Shown here: piece by piece, positions 21,398 to 33,553 of the stretch | Layout: each line of letters starts with the position of its first letter | Position numbering within the stretch: the stretch's first letter is position 1 | DNA from: Taxillus chinensis | Taxonomy: Eukaryota; Streptophyta; Magnoliopsida; Santalales; Loranthaceae | DNA length: 64,000 nucleotides | Direction: 5' to 3' | NCBI GenBank assembly: GCA_023512835.1 | Contig: CM042090.1 | Coordinates: forward strand, 53,183,365-53,247,364 | The notes under the pieces: model-generated | Databases searched by the model: none | Told to the model about the DNA's origin: nothing | The model's input: the letters and a program-made list of their open reading frames with translations, nothing else | Translations under genes and position numbers: made by a program

Positions 21398-23345
21398 TTA
21401 GATTTTACGACTTTCTACTGCTTCCCTGTGGCCTAATCCATTGCGTTTGGGTGATGCGCTCTTGGCCCTAAATGCGTCAGCCTTAGCCTTGTCTTTCTTT
21501 TTGGGTGCTACAGTTTTGGCTTTAACTGCAGTAGCCTTCCCTTCATCTTTAGTTACGGGTGCTACTGGTTCGGGAAGTGCAGTAACAACCTCGACTCCAC
21601 AGTCATAAACTATGGTGCCACCTGAAATGAAACCATCCAACGGTTTAGATGTACTAACAGGATATAAGTTGGTTAGTTTAGGAGTGAAATCCGAAGGACA
21701 CTCAGTAGCTTGAGCTATGGAAGTTGATGGTTCGGAACCTAGGCCAGGTTTGACTCGGATGTCGTCAGGATCAGTCCTAAAGGTGGAGGCTATTTCCTCG
21801 GATTTTAGCCACTTACGATTTATTTCCTTTTCCTGTTCCAGTTCATTTTCGAGTCTTTTTACTATAACTTTTAGGCCTGAGAGATTGGTATTTAACAAAT
21901 GATTTTCAGCTCTTAGATTGTGATACCAAGCTTCTTTTCCTCTTAAGTCAGTGATGTCCTTTTCAAGTCTATTAATAGTAAATTCAAGACGTTTATTCTG
22001 ATTTTCCATATCTTTGTACATTTGAGTAATTATTAGTCTCTCATTCTTTTCATGATCACATGCAGTAGTAAGAGATTCTAATTTACTCAGGAGCTCAGAG
22101 ATAGAAGGTACCTCAGTATTTGCCATGAGGCAGACATTCGGCTTAGTGGTCGGCTCATCCGAGGATTCCTCCTCTTCTTCCGAGCCACTCATGTATTTTG
22201 TCACGAGCGCCTTCCTCTTGCTCTTGCTGTTGTCTGAGGTGGAGCGGCGAGGAGTTACCTTGTCACTTTTCTTGGCCATTTTTTATTTGGACCTGCATTC
22301 CTTGGCCCAGTGACCGGTTTTCCCACAGTTGAAGCATTCCTGGGAACTGGACTCCGGTCGCTCCTTCCTTTAGAACGATGATGATGAGCGTCTTCTGAAC
22401 CCTTTTCTCGCTTTCCGTAGGAATCGCTCAAAGGATTTGACAAGAAGGGCTATCTCCTCCTCCTCATCGAATCGAATTCTCGGACACGTCCGTATCATCA
22501 TTCCTCGCATGTTTAGACATTCTGTAGCTTTGAGAGCTACCCCCTTTTCTTTCCGAGCTATTTTCTCATCCCTATCAGAGTACTTAAACCTGACTTCGTG
22601 AGTCCGCAGCTCTCCATACAGTTCTTCAAGGGGAACATACCGCGCTTTTGTCCGATTGCATCCGGAGTTGTTTGGAGTAGTAGCGATCCGGCAAGGAGCG
22701 AAAGAACTTGTCATTGATCTGGGATTGAGAATAGTGCTCATTGACAATCTTCAGCTCAAGAATGAGCTTGCCGAATCTCCGATAGATGCTTTCGAGTGAT
22801 TCGCCCGGTTTATGATTAAAACTCTCAAAGTTCTGTCTGAGAGTGCAGATCACATTCTGCATTTGGGACTGACTCCCCTCATAGAGGATTGTTAGTTTGT
22901 CCCAAACAACTTTTGCTATCGTGCAGCCCTGGACGTCTGTGAAAGCCTCGGAATCCAAGGACGATGTAACATAAGCCAGAGCCTTTTCACTAGCGCACTG
23001 CCAGGCTCTTTCATCGTTGGTAAGTTCAACATCTGTCTTTGGCCTCCTAACTCCATTTTCTCCGATAGTCATCGAAATTGGAATCTCCTGATGAAGACAT
23101 GGCCACATAAGATGATCATGGCAAACCATAAACATCTTCATGCGAGCTTTCCACTGGGAGAAAAGCTTAGGTGTGAATTTGGGCGGTTTCGTTAAAGTAA
23201 AGCCAGAACTCCGTGGTTGAGAAGCGGCAGCAGCAGCAGGTTGAGGTGGGTCAACATTTTCACTGTTGCTTCGATTCGGGGTGGGCTCCTGTGCACCTCC
23301 GGAGTTAAGGCGAGTGTTGAACAACATACTGCTCTCCAGCCATTT
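21398..23345 (-). pseudogene. gag: SIRE-m gag
   Basis: The start ATG region is near 23334, followed by MLFNTRLNSG from 23327. The capsid-like domain (KPPKFTPKLFSQWKARMKMF... through SLPDRYYSKQL) occupies 23327-22640. The frame shifts around 22650 and 22430. A zinc knuckle CFNCGKTGHWAKEC-like box is near 22300. The 293-residue frame 22279-21398 begins with a Ser/Glu-rich acidic stretch, continues as a long Leu/Glu/Lys heptad-like coiled coil and ends Lys/Ala-rich. Such a long coiled-coil tail after the knuckle fits large SIRE-type gags. Confidence 0.83.
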
Positions 23346-23388
23346 CTGAGATTGAAAGAGTGGGATCTCTACTTAGAACAAAATAGAA

Positions 23389-23403
23389 CTTGCTCTGATA
23401 CCA
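23389..23403 (-). other. Primer-binding site, initiator tRNA-Met type (SIRE-m)
   Basis: On the minus strand TGGTATCAGAGCAAG starts two bases after the 5' LTR end. Confidence 0.93.
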
Positions 23404-23405
23404 CT

Positions 23406-24584
23406 TGATGGTCCCTTGGAGCCTAACGGGGGGGGGGGGGGGGGTGAATAGGCTTTTATTAAAACTCTTTTCTTTCTCTCAAGACACAAACACTTATCTA
23501 GTTAAGTGATAGAATCACTCCGGAACATAACCAGATAGTGGAAGTATTTTGTTTTATTATCACAAGATAAATACAACAAAATAGGAGCAAGACTCTCTTA
23601 CACTCTGTTTACAAATGAACTCACACACTAGCCAACTTCTATCTCCAAAGATGAAAACTCTTGTGCATACACAGAATTAGTCTATTCTTTTCTAACGCAC
23701 ATTCGCTTTTTTTTTGTTTAATGTACAAGTATGAATATTTATACAAAACATTCCTAAGAGACAACCTTGGAACTTGTAGTTCCGGAATGCGTTCAGCACT
23801 AACTATCCCTCGGTAATCTCTCTGCCTTGACTGCTGCGGTTTGTGGAGCTCAAGATCTTGGGTTCGAAGAGTATAAGTGCGTTTGTGAGTTCCCAATTAC
23901 AATTAAGGTTGTGTCCACATATCCGGATGATCCACGTGTAAGATTCTTCAGGTTCTCAATAAATTCGTCTTACATCGGGATGCCACGAGCTGATAACTTT
24001 AAATGCGGTTGAGTTGAAGCTGTATCTTCTTGGTCCGGTGTAATTTTCCTTACTCCGTAGCTAATGAAGCTCGGAACCTTACTCTGTGTCAGTGGTTGCT
24101 TACTCCGTATCTATTTAGTACTGGAATCCTTAGTCCGTGTCAGTGCTTCCTTACTCCGCATGTAAGTTCCTTACTCCGGGCGAGTCTTGAAAAGTCTGAT
24201 GACTTATTCCGTGTCAGCGCTTTCTTACTCCGCATGTAAGTTCCTTACTCCGTATGTAAGTTCCTTACTCCGGGCGAGTAAGATATCCGGATTCCTTACT
24301 CCGCATCTGGTTTCCTTACTCCGCACTTATCCTTTAAGTTCTTAGTCCGTATGAATGTTCCTTATTCCGTATGTATTTGTGACTTGGTTATTTACCAAGT
24401 GTTTGACGACACTCACTCTTGTCCGGATCAGGATTATGTATCCTGTCCTTAGCTTTGCTCTCACGAGTGCATCTCCTGGGATTAGTAACATATCTTCTGC
24501 AATGATCAAATAAACACAAAAGATCTCAGATCAAATTACATAAGGCTTTATCAGCATTATCCAAATTCTGGGTTTGATCCAACA
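23406..24584 (-). repeat. SIRE-m 5' LTR (1179 bp)
   Basis: Its ends match the 3' LTR at 11771-13073. It has a 17-G run at 23428-23444 where the 3' LTR has 11 G, and a shorter 20-bp repeat array (about 24048-24370). TATA-like TATAAATATTC on the minus strand lies near 23740. Confidence 0.93.
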
Positions 24585-24589
24585 GATAT

Positions 24590-25380
24590 GCTCACCAAGC
24601 TGACTGAAGAAAGAGAAAGAATCCCGGTAAGAGGAACCCCGACAGGAGGAACTACCAATCACCATCAAGAGAAGGGGTAGGAAGCAGTTCAACCGCCCAT
24701 CTGGCTCCGAGCCAGGCACCCACCTATCATCCTTCTATGGCACAACCCCCAACTCCAAATCCAACTCATTTCACTATGCCCACATCGGGACATGCAATGG
24801 AGGTAATGGGTTCTCCAACCCTGAAGGAGGACATTGAGTCCCCTACTCTAAGACGACTGGAGGAAAGATTGAAAGCCGTAGAAGGCATCGATAGCTATGG
24901 CATAACCAGCCCACAAGACTTATGTCTGGTCCTTAGAGTGGTGCTGCCACCAAAGTTTAAAATGCCAGAGTTTGAGAAGTTCAATGGGACTCGGTGTCCA
25001 AAGACACATTTGGCCATGTACTGTCAAAAGATGGCTGCTTACGCTGGTGAAGACAAGCTCCTCATGCATTGTTTCCAGGAAAGCCTAACTGGGGCATCCC
25101 TTCGCTGGTACTTTCAGCTAAATGGATACCGCATCAAGACATGGAAAGAATTAGCTACTTCCTTCTTGGCACAATACAAACATGTCACCGAGCTGGCACT
25201 AGATCGACTAACCCTGCAGTCCATGGAAAAGGGATCCGAGGAAAATTTCAAAGATTATGCTCGAAGATGGAGAGAGACTGTTGTGGAGGTCCAACCTCCC
25301 CTTACTGAAAGAGAACTCACCACTCTTTTTATCAACACACTAAAAGGCTTATACTACGAGAAGTTGATAGGTAGCGTCTC
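24590..25380 (+). pseudogene. gag: Tat/Ogre-type gag (piece 2)
   Basis: The frame resumes after SIRE-m (MLTKLTEERERIPVRG), shifts by one base near 24650-24680, then runs open from about 24737 to the Athila insertion at 25381. The capsid-like region includes FKMPEFEKFNGT, QESLTGASLRWYF, LDRLTLQSMEKGSEENFKDY, RRWRETVVEVQPPL and INTLKGLYYEKLIGS, phrases characteristic of Tat/Ogre gag proteins. It continues at 34959 after removal of the Athila element and one GTCTC copy. Confidence 0.87.
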
Positions 25381-25639
25381 TGATAACGTGCATTTATGCC
25401 ATTATCCTAGGCCTTATTTTGGGTGTTTTAGAGTATGATTTGTACCTATTTGCATGATATTTTACACATATTTGCTCTAACCCTAAGGAAGACCCTGTTT
25501 GGTGTATAGTGGTACTTTTTGAGTGTTTTTGGCAGGTTTTGGAGCAACCTTTTCCCACACACCTTGGCTAGATCACTCTATACACTCAAGAGGAAGATAT
25601 AGGAAGAAGATGGAAACAAAATGAAGGCAAAATCAAGGT

Positions 25640-25795
25640 GCACGTGAAAAGGCTTTCTCACGTGCATTCTCACGTGCAAGGATTTTATTGCTTAGATGCC
25701 TTCTAGAACTCAAGAGGAAGCTTTGGAGCAAATGTGGGATGATTTGGAGCTGCACGTGAAAAGGGCTTTCTCACGTGCATTCTCGCGTGCATGCA
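25640..25795 (+). repeat. ACGTG hairpin pair in the Athila LTR
   Basis: Two copies of GCACGTGAAAAGG(G)CTTTC followed by TCACGTGC lie about 110 bp apart (near 25640 and 25752). Each is followed by an extra ATTCTC(A/G)CGTGCA arm. The second is introduced by ATTTGGAGCTGCACGTGAA, identical to a Tekay LTR phrase. Confidence 0.8.
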
Positions 25796-25912
25796 TTTTT
25801 GAGCTCCAAATGATGTGTTTTGTTGTTTTAATCATTTTCCTCTAAAGAACTGGGGTCAAATTTGGTGTAGTTTGAGTGTTATTGAGCCTAGAACATTGAA
25901 TAGTGTCATTAA

Positions 25913-26000
25913 CCAAAACGACGTCATTTTGGCTGCGACCCCATTTATAATTAGGGCACACCTTTTGTAACCCTAATTTAGCCCACTAAATCCTATAAAT
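25913..26000 (+). promoter_or_regulatory. Athila LTR core promoter: ACGT palindrome and TATA box
   Basis: The ACGT-core palindrome (25913-25932) lies about 60-80 bp before CCTATAAATAGGGG (TATA at 25993-26000), the usual bZIP-site/TATA spacing range. Assignment is by motif only. Confidence 0.6.
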
Positions 26001-26904
26001 AGGGGTCTTTGGAGGCATTATAAATCATCTTGAGTGGGAGAATCTGATCTGAGTTCTGAAAAGGAGCTATAGCCATTGCTAAAAGATCGGATTGTCCTTG
26101 GCAAGGAGTGATTTTGGGCGGAGGCCGGAGTCTTTGGAGGCTGGAGTCCTGGTTCATCTTGGGGTCTTCCTTTATTGTCCTGGTACTGTAATCATGTTCT
26201 TTCTTGTAATTGTTATTGCTTTTGTCATGATTATGGACTAGTTTTGTTAGTCTAGGGGAGCAATGTAGCCCCCAATAAATTGTATTCAGTTTGGTTATGG
26301 TTGTTCAATAAAATAAAATTCAGTTCTTGTTTAATTCACTTGCTTGAATGGAAATGCCTAGTTTATGCATAATTAGGTAATCTTAGCCCTTGTCTAGGGT
26401 GGAACACTAGTGAATTAGATTTAATATTGTATGATGGACCAAGTTTGCAACTATTAGATTGTTTATCTACCTTGATCACTTTTATTCACATGGACCAAAT
26501 GGGATAAAAGCCTTAAATCTATCTTAGCATGGACCAAATGTAAGATAGGTAGGAGATAATCAACATGAACATGAACTAGAACATAAATCAAGAACAAGAG
26601 CCATAACCAGACTATTACAATCGATTGGGTGGTAAACATTGTGACCCTAGATCCTTAATCACTGAAATTTCTATACCAACACCTTGCCAACATTCTGATT
26701 TAATCACTTTTCGTTCAAACTTTTTATACAACAAAAATCAATTGTCCAGACATAAAATCAACTTGTTAACTTAGTGCTTGCTGCTTAACAGCATTAGCTA
26801 CCTCCCTGTGGTTTCGACAACCAGAGTCGAAATACTCCATTTTATTACTTGACCAGTGTACTTGCTGCAAAACCTATAGACACAATTTATACGGGTCAAG
26901 TTTT

Positions 26905-26922
26905 TGGCGCCGTTGCCGGGGA
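26905..26922 (+). other. Primer-binding site, TGGCGCC type (Athila)
   Basis: TGGCGCCGTTGCCGGGGA lies six bases after the LTR end. It is the hallmark primer site of the Athila/Tat branch, which uses a tRNA other than initiator Met. Confidence 0.93.
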
Positions 26923-27064
26923 GGCAAGCCAAACGTTGTTAGCATTAAGTGACATTCGGTGCTTAAGTTTATTTGTGATCTGGATTTTTACTTTCTTTTA
27001 ATTTTCTAGTACGGTGTTACCTGGTATTTCCTTGTTTTTGCTACTTTTCAGGGGTGCACCATAG

Positions 27065-28842
27065 GTGTTTGAGAAAATTCCTCTATGTATGCGTTACACT
27101 AGGGGTGAGTTATTGCCATACGATCCCGAAATCGAACGGACATTACGAGGGCAGCGAAGGGCTCAGAGGGTATTAGCTGTAGCTGAACAGCAGTTGGAAG
27201 GCTTAAATACCTTGTGTGAAGAAATCATGGCTGAAAACAGAGCAAGAGACAATCAGGGACACAACGGCCAAGGAGGTTATCAGCCTAGGACCTTCATGGA
27301 TTATGCTAGACCTGTACTATTGGATGAGTACTCAGGCATTAGAAGGTTGCCGGTCCAAGCAAATAACTTTGAGCTGAAGCCTGCGCTACTACAGATGGTT
27401 GAGCAAGATGCATTCCGAGGCTCGGCACTAGATGATCCACACAACCATCTAGCGCGATTCTTGTAAATTTGCGACACCATCAAAATCAATGGAGTCTCGG
27501 ATGACGCCATTAAGTTGCAACTCTTCCCGTTTTCATTGAAGGACCGAGCTCTTGGTTGGTTCTAGTCCCTATCTGCTAGCAGCATACACACATGAGACCA
27601 AATGGTGGAGAAGTTTCTCTCCGAGTACTTTCCACCAACAAGAGTTATTCATTTAAGGAGCCAAATAAATCAATTCACCCAGCATGGTGATGAGTTTCCG
27701 TATGAGGCCTGGGAGGGATTCAAAGACTTGGTAAGGAGGTGTCCTAATCATGGCAGGCCAGAATGGTTACAAGTAGAATCTTTTTATGTAGGTCTGCACG
27801 CAAATACAAGGAACATGATAGATGCAGCCGTTGGAGGAGCATTCATGATGATGGAGCCTTCTGCAGTAGTGGAGCTTATAGAGCGAATGGCATTGTCCAA
27901 CTGCCAATGGTCCAATGACAGGCGTCCTAGAGCTGAGCCGGTGGCTGCGGTATCAAATTCAATCAAATTCAACTCAGTTCGATGAGTTGACAAGGAAGAT
28001 GGAGTTGCTGACAGAGCAAATGTCAGTGATGGCTGTTCGCATGGAGGGCGAGTCGAGTAACCCAAGGCGATTCTCGAAGATATTGCTGCCGGCCTTCTAT
28101 ACGAAGAAGCCCAATATGTTGGGAAGCGATGTGGAGGATTCCAGAGACAATTTCGAATCCAAATCGGTCACGAGAATCTTCCTCGGCCCAACAACTTCCC
28201 GGAATCGGGGAGGACCTCAACAATTTCAACAACGGCCTTACTTATGGCAAAGGCAGAATAAGGTCCCTGCTACTGGAGCAGCATAGTATGGAGAACATTC
28301 TCAGCCACAACTTCCTCCTAGGTTCCAGAAGATGCCTCAATAGAAGGAGGAAGACAAAGAGAAGGAAACGGATAAAGAGATGCGGAACTTCTTTTATCAA
28401 TTTGCTAAGCAAGCAACTAATAGAATGAGTAAGGGGGAGACGAGGATTGAGTCCCTTACCACTTCTGTCCAGGATCTTGGAGTTGCTATGAAGAATATAG
28501 AGCAGACAGTTGGCGGTAGCAAATGCGGTTAGGCCATCTTCATCAAATACTTTTCCCAGCAACACGGAGGTCAACCCAAGGGACCAATGCAAAGCTATAA
28601 TGCTTAGAAGTGGGAAAGAACTACCAGCTGGAGAGAAGACAATTGAGCCAAACAAGGAGGAGTCAGAACAGCACGCCCAGGAGGAAGCTAAAGAAGGAGG
28701 TCCTGAGCAGCATAAGGACCAGAAGGAAAAGGTTGGGAGTAGTCAACCGACAGCCAGTCAGCCTAAAGCTAGCGCTCCCGTTCCGTATAAACCTCCTATG
28801 CCATATCCTCAAAGATTGAGGAAAAAGAAATTAGATGCTTAG
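27065..28842 (+). pseudogene. gag: Athila gag, heavily decayed
   Basis: The first Met in frame is at 27089 (MRYTRGELLPYDPEIERTLRG). The capsid-like core (DDPHNHLARFL, then ICDTIKINGVSDDAIKLQLFPF) is crossed by three in-frame stops between 27464 and 27600. It resumes at 27602 in the same frame (KFLSEYFPPTRVIHLRSQINQF). After 27985 the frame is lost and 27990-28510 is only patchily recognisable (QFDELTRKMELLTEQM near 27975). The C-terminal part is the frame from 28510 (CKAIMLRSGKEL), Glu/Lys/Gln-rich, ending at a TAG at 28840-28842. Confidence 0.8.
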
Positions 28843-31800
28843 TTCCAGAAGTTTTTAGACGTATTCAAGAAGCTGGAGGTGAACATCCCATTCATAGAAG
28901 CCTTGGAACAGATGCCTGGCTACGTCAAATTTTTAAAGGATCTGCTGTCCAAGAGGAGAAGCTACATTGATTGTGAGATAGTGGCTCTCACAAATGACAT
29001 CAGTGCAGTGGTGCAGCACAAGCTACCACCCAAGCTTAAGGATCCGGGTAGTTTCACTCTAACCTGCACCATTGGCACCTCGCAACCAGAGCAAGCCCTA
29101 TGTGATTTAGGGGCGAGTATAAATCTGATGCCAATGTCCATCTATCGATGACTGGGCTTGACTGGAATAAAGCCCACCTCCATATCTTTACAATTTGCTG
29201 ATCGCTCGATAGGGAAGCCGGCGGGCATCATTGAAAATGTTTTAATCAAGGTGGATCGCTTTATCTTCCCAGTGGACTTTGCTGTATTGGAAATGGAGGA
29301 AGATAAAGGAGTTCAACTGATTCTTGGAAGGCCATTCCTGAGTACCGGAAGGGCCTTGATCGATGTAAACTCAGGGGAGTTGACACTGCGCGTGGATGAA
29401 GACGCAGTGGTGTTCAACATGGAGCGTTCAATGCGTAAGGCGAATGATCATTCTAGCTGCTATTGGATTGATGAGATTGCTGAATTCGTGGATAACTACT
29501 TCGAAGAGAGCTTGATCACTGAAAGCTTGGATCATGAATTGCAACAGGTGGATTTTGCTGAGGCGGAAGCGGAAAAGACTTATGAAGTGCGGGAAGACCA
29601 AGCTGAGCGACCTTCCGCAATCGAATCCTCGGCGATCACGGAACCCTTACCGGTTCAAACAACTCGCGAACATCTGAGGTACGAGTTTTTGGATACACAG
29701 GGGCGTTACCCTGTGATAGTAGTAGCGTCCTTAACAGTAGAAGAAACCAGTAAGCTATTAGAAGTCTTAAGGGAGCATAAGCAGGCCCTGGGGTGGTCTC
29801 TGGGTGATATAAAAGGTATAAGTCCAGCAGTCTGCATGCACAAGATACTGATGGAGGAGTCTTATACTCCTACTGTAGAGCGCCAACGCAGGCTCAATCC
29901 TGCAATGAAGGAAGTCTTTGGCAAGGAGATTCTGAAGTGGAGGAAAACTGGCATCATATATGCCATTTCAGATAGCTCCTGGGTTAGTCCAGTGCAAGTG
30001 GTTCCCAAGAAGGGCGGCATGACAATGATACGCAATGAGAAGAACGAGCTCATTCCATCCCGCACAGTGACCGGGTGGCGCGTGTGCATCGACTACCGCA
30101 AGCTGAATAAAGCCACTCGTAAGGACCACTTTCCGTTACCTTTCATTGATCAAATGCTAGATCGGTTAGCTGGCTACCCGTATTATTGTTTTCTGGATGG
30201 TTATTCCGGATACAACCAAATAGCAGTTGCCCCGGAGGATCAAGAGAAGACTACATTCACGTGCCCTTTTGGCACATATGCTTTCAGGCGTATGCCATTT
30301 GGTCTCTGCAACGCACCTGCTACTTTCCAGAGGTGCATGATGGCAATATTTCAAGGGTTGGTGGAGGACATTATGGAAGTGTTTATGGATGACTTCTCAG
30401 TATTTGGTTCATCTTTCTCCATCTGCCTCAGAAATCTGGAAACCGTGTTGATCCGATGCAAGGAAAAGGACCTGGTTTTGAACTGGGAGAAGTGTCACTT
30501 CATGGTCAAGGAAGGAGTCATCCTTGGGCATAGAGTGTCCGCAGCTGGGTTGGAAGTAGACAAAGCAAAGATCTCCACCATTGAGAGTCTACCTCCTCCC
30601 ACCAATGTGAAGGGCATCCGGAGCTTTTTGGGTCATGTAGGGTTTTATCGGCGGTTTATCAAAGATTTCTCCAAAATTGCCAAGCCCCTAAGCATGCTTT
30701 TAGAGAAGGATGTTCCTTTCATGTTTTCTGAAGACTGTCTTCAGGCATTTACAGTGCTGAAAGAGAAGCTCAGTTCAGCACCTGTGATAGTAGCTCCAGA
30801 CTGGTCGCAACCCTTTGAGCTGATGTGTAATGCGAGCGATTATGCAGTTGGAGCGGTTCTCGGACAGAAGCGGGACAAGGTTTTCAGGGCAATATATTAT
30901 GCCAATCGTACACTCAATGAGGCCCAGCTCAATTACACTACTACAGAGAAGGAGTTACTTGCTGTGGTGTTTGCTTGTGATAAGTTTCGGTCGTATCTAT
31001 TGGGAACTATGGTAATTGTTTACACCGACCACGCTGCCTTGAGATACTTGTTCAACAAGAAGGATGCTAAACCCAGGTTGATCAGATGGGTTTTGTTACT
31101 CCAAGAGTTTGATCTGGAGATTAAAGACTTGAAGGGGACTTCCAACACTGTGGCAGACCATTTATCAAGGCTGGACCTAGGGGAAGGTAGTACTCAAGGT
31201 TCTACTATTTCTGACACCTTCCCTGATGAGCAGCTCTTTGTAGCTGAAGCAAAGATGCCATGGTTTGCTGATATAGTGAACTACCATGCATGCGACTATG
31301 TACCTACCGAGTTCACTTATCAAGAGAAGACGAGGTTCCTCTTTAATGCAAGAAGATACATTTGGGATGAACCTGTCCTCTACAGGCAATGTGCTGATCA
31401 GATCATCAGAAAATGTGTGCCAGAAGAGGAAGTGGACAGCATATTGAGGCATTGTCATTCATCTGACTATGCTGGCCATTTAGGAGTGCAAAGAACGGTG
31501 GCAAAGATCCTACAAAGTGGGTTTTACTGGCCAACCATGTTCAAGGACACATACACCTTTGTTAAGTCATGTGATCAGTGTCAAAGAATAGGAGGAATTG
31601 CAAGGAAGCAAGAGATGCCCCAGACTGGCATTATGCTAGTAGAACTTTTTGATATATGGGGAATCGATTTCATGGGACCTTTCCCACCATCAGATGGGTT
31701 TTCCTACATCCTTCTAACTTTTGATTACCTCTCAAAGTGGCTTGAAGCTATACCCACTCGGAAGAATGATGCTCAGGTGGTAACCAAGTTCCTTCGCCGC

Positions 31801-32542
31801 AATATATTCAGCAGGTTTGGAACACCTAGAGCAATTATCAGTGATGAAGGGAGTCACTTCTGTAATAAGATTTTTGAAAAGCTCTTAAACAAATATGGAG
31901 TTCAACATAGGCATACTTTAGCCTATCATCCACAGGCAAACGGCCAAGCTGAAGTCTCAAACCGTGAGATTAAGCAAATTTTGGAGAAGACAGTGGGAGG
32001 CAACCGAAAAGATTGGTCTCTAAAACTCGATGAGGCGTTGTGGGCTTACCGCACAACATTCAAAACGCCCATTGGAATGTCTCCTTATCGTCTACTGTAT
32101 GGAAAGGCCTGCCACTTGCCTATTGAATTGGAACACAAGGCATTTTGGACAGTTAAAAAGCTGAACATGGATCCTAATGTTGCTGCTGAACTACGATTGC
32201 ACCAACTAAATGAGTTGGAGGAATTTCGTCTCAATGCCTATGAGAGTGCTAAGCTATATAAGGAGAGGTCTAAGCTCATACATGATAAGAAGATCAGCCC
32301 CTCTCTTTGTGAACTAGCGCAGAAGGTGCTTCTCTTTAATTCCAGAATCAAACTCTTCCCCTGGAAGGCTGCGATCTAAGTGGATGGCGCCTTATACTGT
32401 TATAAAGGTTTTCCCATATGGCAGTGTTGAACTCCAATCAACCACTGGGCAAACATTCAAAGTAAATGGTCAGCATGTGAAGCCATACTACATTCAGGAC
32501 CATGTTAAGGAGGTTGATCATTTCACTCTGAGCACAACTTGA
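28843..32542 (+). pseudogene. pol: Athila protease, RT, RNase H and integrase
   Basis: The frame is continuous with the end of gag across two stops (TAG 28840, TGA 29149). Protease motif ALCDLGASINLMP has its Asp codon at 29104. From 29158 there is a 1073-codon open frame: LILGRPFL (protease end), [20 protein letters not shown] (RT, 30088), catalytic FMDDFSVFG with the Asp pair at 30388-30393, RNase [12 protein letters not shown] (31021), integrase HHCC finger (about 31450-31590), [15 protein letters not shown] (31843) and QAEVSN (Glu near 31950). A one-base shift near 32362 moves the last ~55 integrase residues to another frame, ending at TGA 32540. Apart from that shift RT-INT is intact, the best-preserved pol in the window. 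Confidence 0.92.
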
Positions 32543-32999
32543 CAGAGGGGACGGTCAAGCTAAAGACCTAAACTCAACGCTTCCTGGGAGGCAACCCATG
32601 GTGATTTCTTTTCCTTTTTATTTTATTTTATTTTATTTTATTATTATATTTTATTGTGTGCTTTAACCTATAGTCTGTAGGGAGTGCATGTCTGCTTTGT
32701 TTTAATTTTCTTTGCAGCATTTGAACCAGGGCCTAGGCCCATATTTCTTTGATGGAGCTTATTTCTGCTTGGGCTTACTTGGGCCTGTGTATCAGAACTT
32801 TAGATAAATTTTCTAAGGCCCAAATCCAAGCCCAGTTGAATTGAATCAGTGGGGCCCACTCCAATCTATTGCCAAACCAAGGAGATGAAGTTATGGATTA
32901 TGAGATGGTATTTTGGGCCCACTAACTGACACGTTTTTGTCCTTGGGAGATGGGCTTCCAGCTTATCAAATTTCAGAGCATTTGGAGGGAATTAGAGGT

Positions 33000-33425
33000 G
33001 AAAAAGGCTTGCACACCAAAATAGCCTTTCCACGTGCACATGTATAATGGATCTACAGTTCATCCGTGACCTACTGGTGCAATTTGGACAAAAAAGGCCC
33101 TGACCGTGAAAAGGCTTTTTGCGTGCACAAGGGTAGGATGGTCCAATCGATCTGAAACTTTGCACAAAGGAAACTGGCATCCTCCAGACCTTTCTGAGAC
33201 CTGCCCGTGAAAAGAGCTTTTCGCGTGTATAAGGATAGAAGCGTCTTTTCGATCTCAAATTTTGGTGGAAGACAGCTGGAAGAGTCTAGATTCATCCAAG
33301 CCCTGCCCGTGAAATCACGCTTTTCACGTGCACACCTACCTTTGGCCAATCAGTCTAAAATTTCGGTGGGAGATAGCTGGCATCTTTTAGAGTATTCTTT
33401 GGTCTGCACGTGAAAATGATGGAGC
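33000..33425 (+). repeat. ~100-bp tandem array with ACGTG hairpins (5 units)
   Basis: Units begin near 33010, 33100, 33202, 33303 and 33403. Each starts with a potential stem-loop of type CTGCCCGTGAAA...CTTTTCACGTGCAC, followed by a related spacer (TCTGAAATTT(T)GG...AGACAGCTGG). Divergence between units is high but the hairpin arms are kept. The array ends about 45 bp before the internal TATA box. Confidence 0.75.
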
Positions 33426-33470
33426 ACTTTAAGGGGGTCATTTTCGTCTTTTACCCTTGTGGCGAATCAC

Positions 33471-33478
33471 TATAAAAA
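33471..33478 (+). promoter_or_regulatory. Candidate internal TATA box for the Athila accessory ORF
   Basis: TATAAAAA within CACTATAAAAAGGGAGGGG lies 83 bp upstream of the accessory ATG at 33554, with a C/T-rich leader in between. A separate subgenomic transcript is inferred, not shown. Confidence 0.5.
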
Positions 33479-33553
33479 GGGAGGGGCTCCAAGCTTGAAA
33501 CTCACATCTCATACTTTCTTCCTGCCGAGAGCAAATTCCTTTCCGGGTTAGTC

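Larger units (their letters stand above)
11771..24584 (-). mobile_element. SIRE-m: SIRE/Maximus-like Ty1/copia element, minus strand
   Basis: It is complete at both ends: TSD GATAT (11766-11770 and 24585-24589), 3' LTR 11771-13073, 5' LTR 23406-24584, primer site 23389-23403 and polypurine tract 13074-13086. Minus-strand order is gag, protease, integrase, RT, RNase H (copia order, integrase before RT), then a ~1.7-kb non-coding stretch and an accessory ORF. The conserved RT motif YVDDIIFGS and the large extra 3' region fit the SIRE/Maximus lineage. Many frameshifts make it non-autonomous. It interrupts the Ogre-type gag. Confidence 0.92.
25381..26898 (+). repeat. Athila 5' LTR (1518 bp)
   Basis: It runs TGATAACGTG...ACGGGTCA. 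It contains two ACGTG hairpins (25640-25795), the ACGT-core palindrome CCAAAACGACGTCATTTTGG (25913-25932) and a TATA box (about 25993). The R/U5 part contains GGGGAGCAATGTAGCCCCC near 26255, a phrase also found in the partial LTR at the right edge (about 63857). No gene is present. Confidence 0.92.
32543..33553 (+). other. Athila non-coding region between pol and the accessory ORF
   Basis: It opens with CTGGGAGGCAACCCATGG and TTTTA repeats. It then carries the phrase ATTTCAGAGCATTTGGAG (32970), five hairpin-bearing tandem units (33000-33425) and a TATA box (33471) ahead of the ORF at 33554. No credible ORF is present; the short ones are repeat-derived. Confidence 0.7.
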
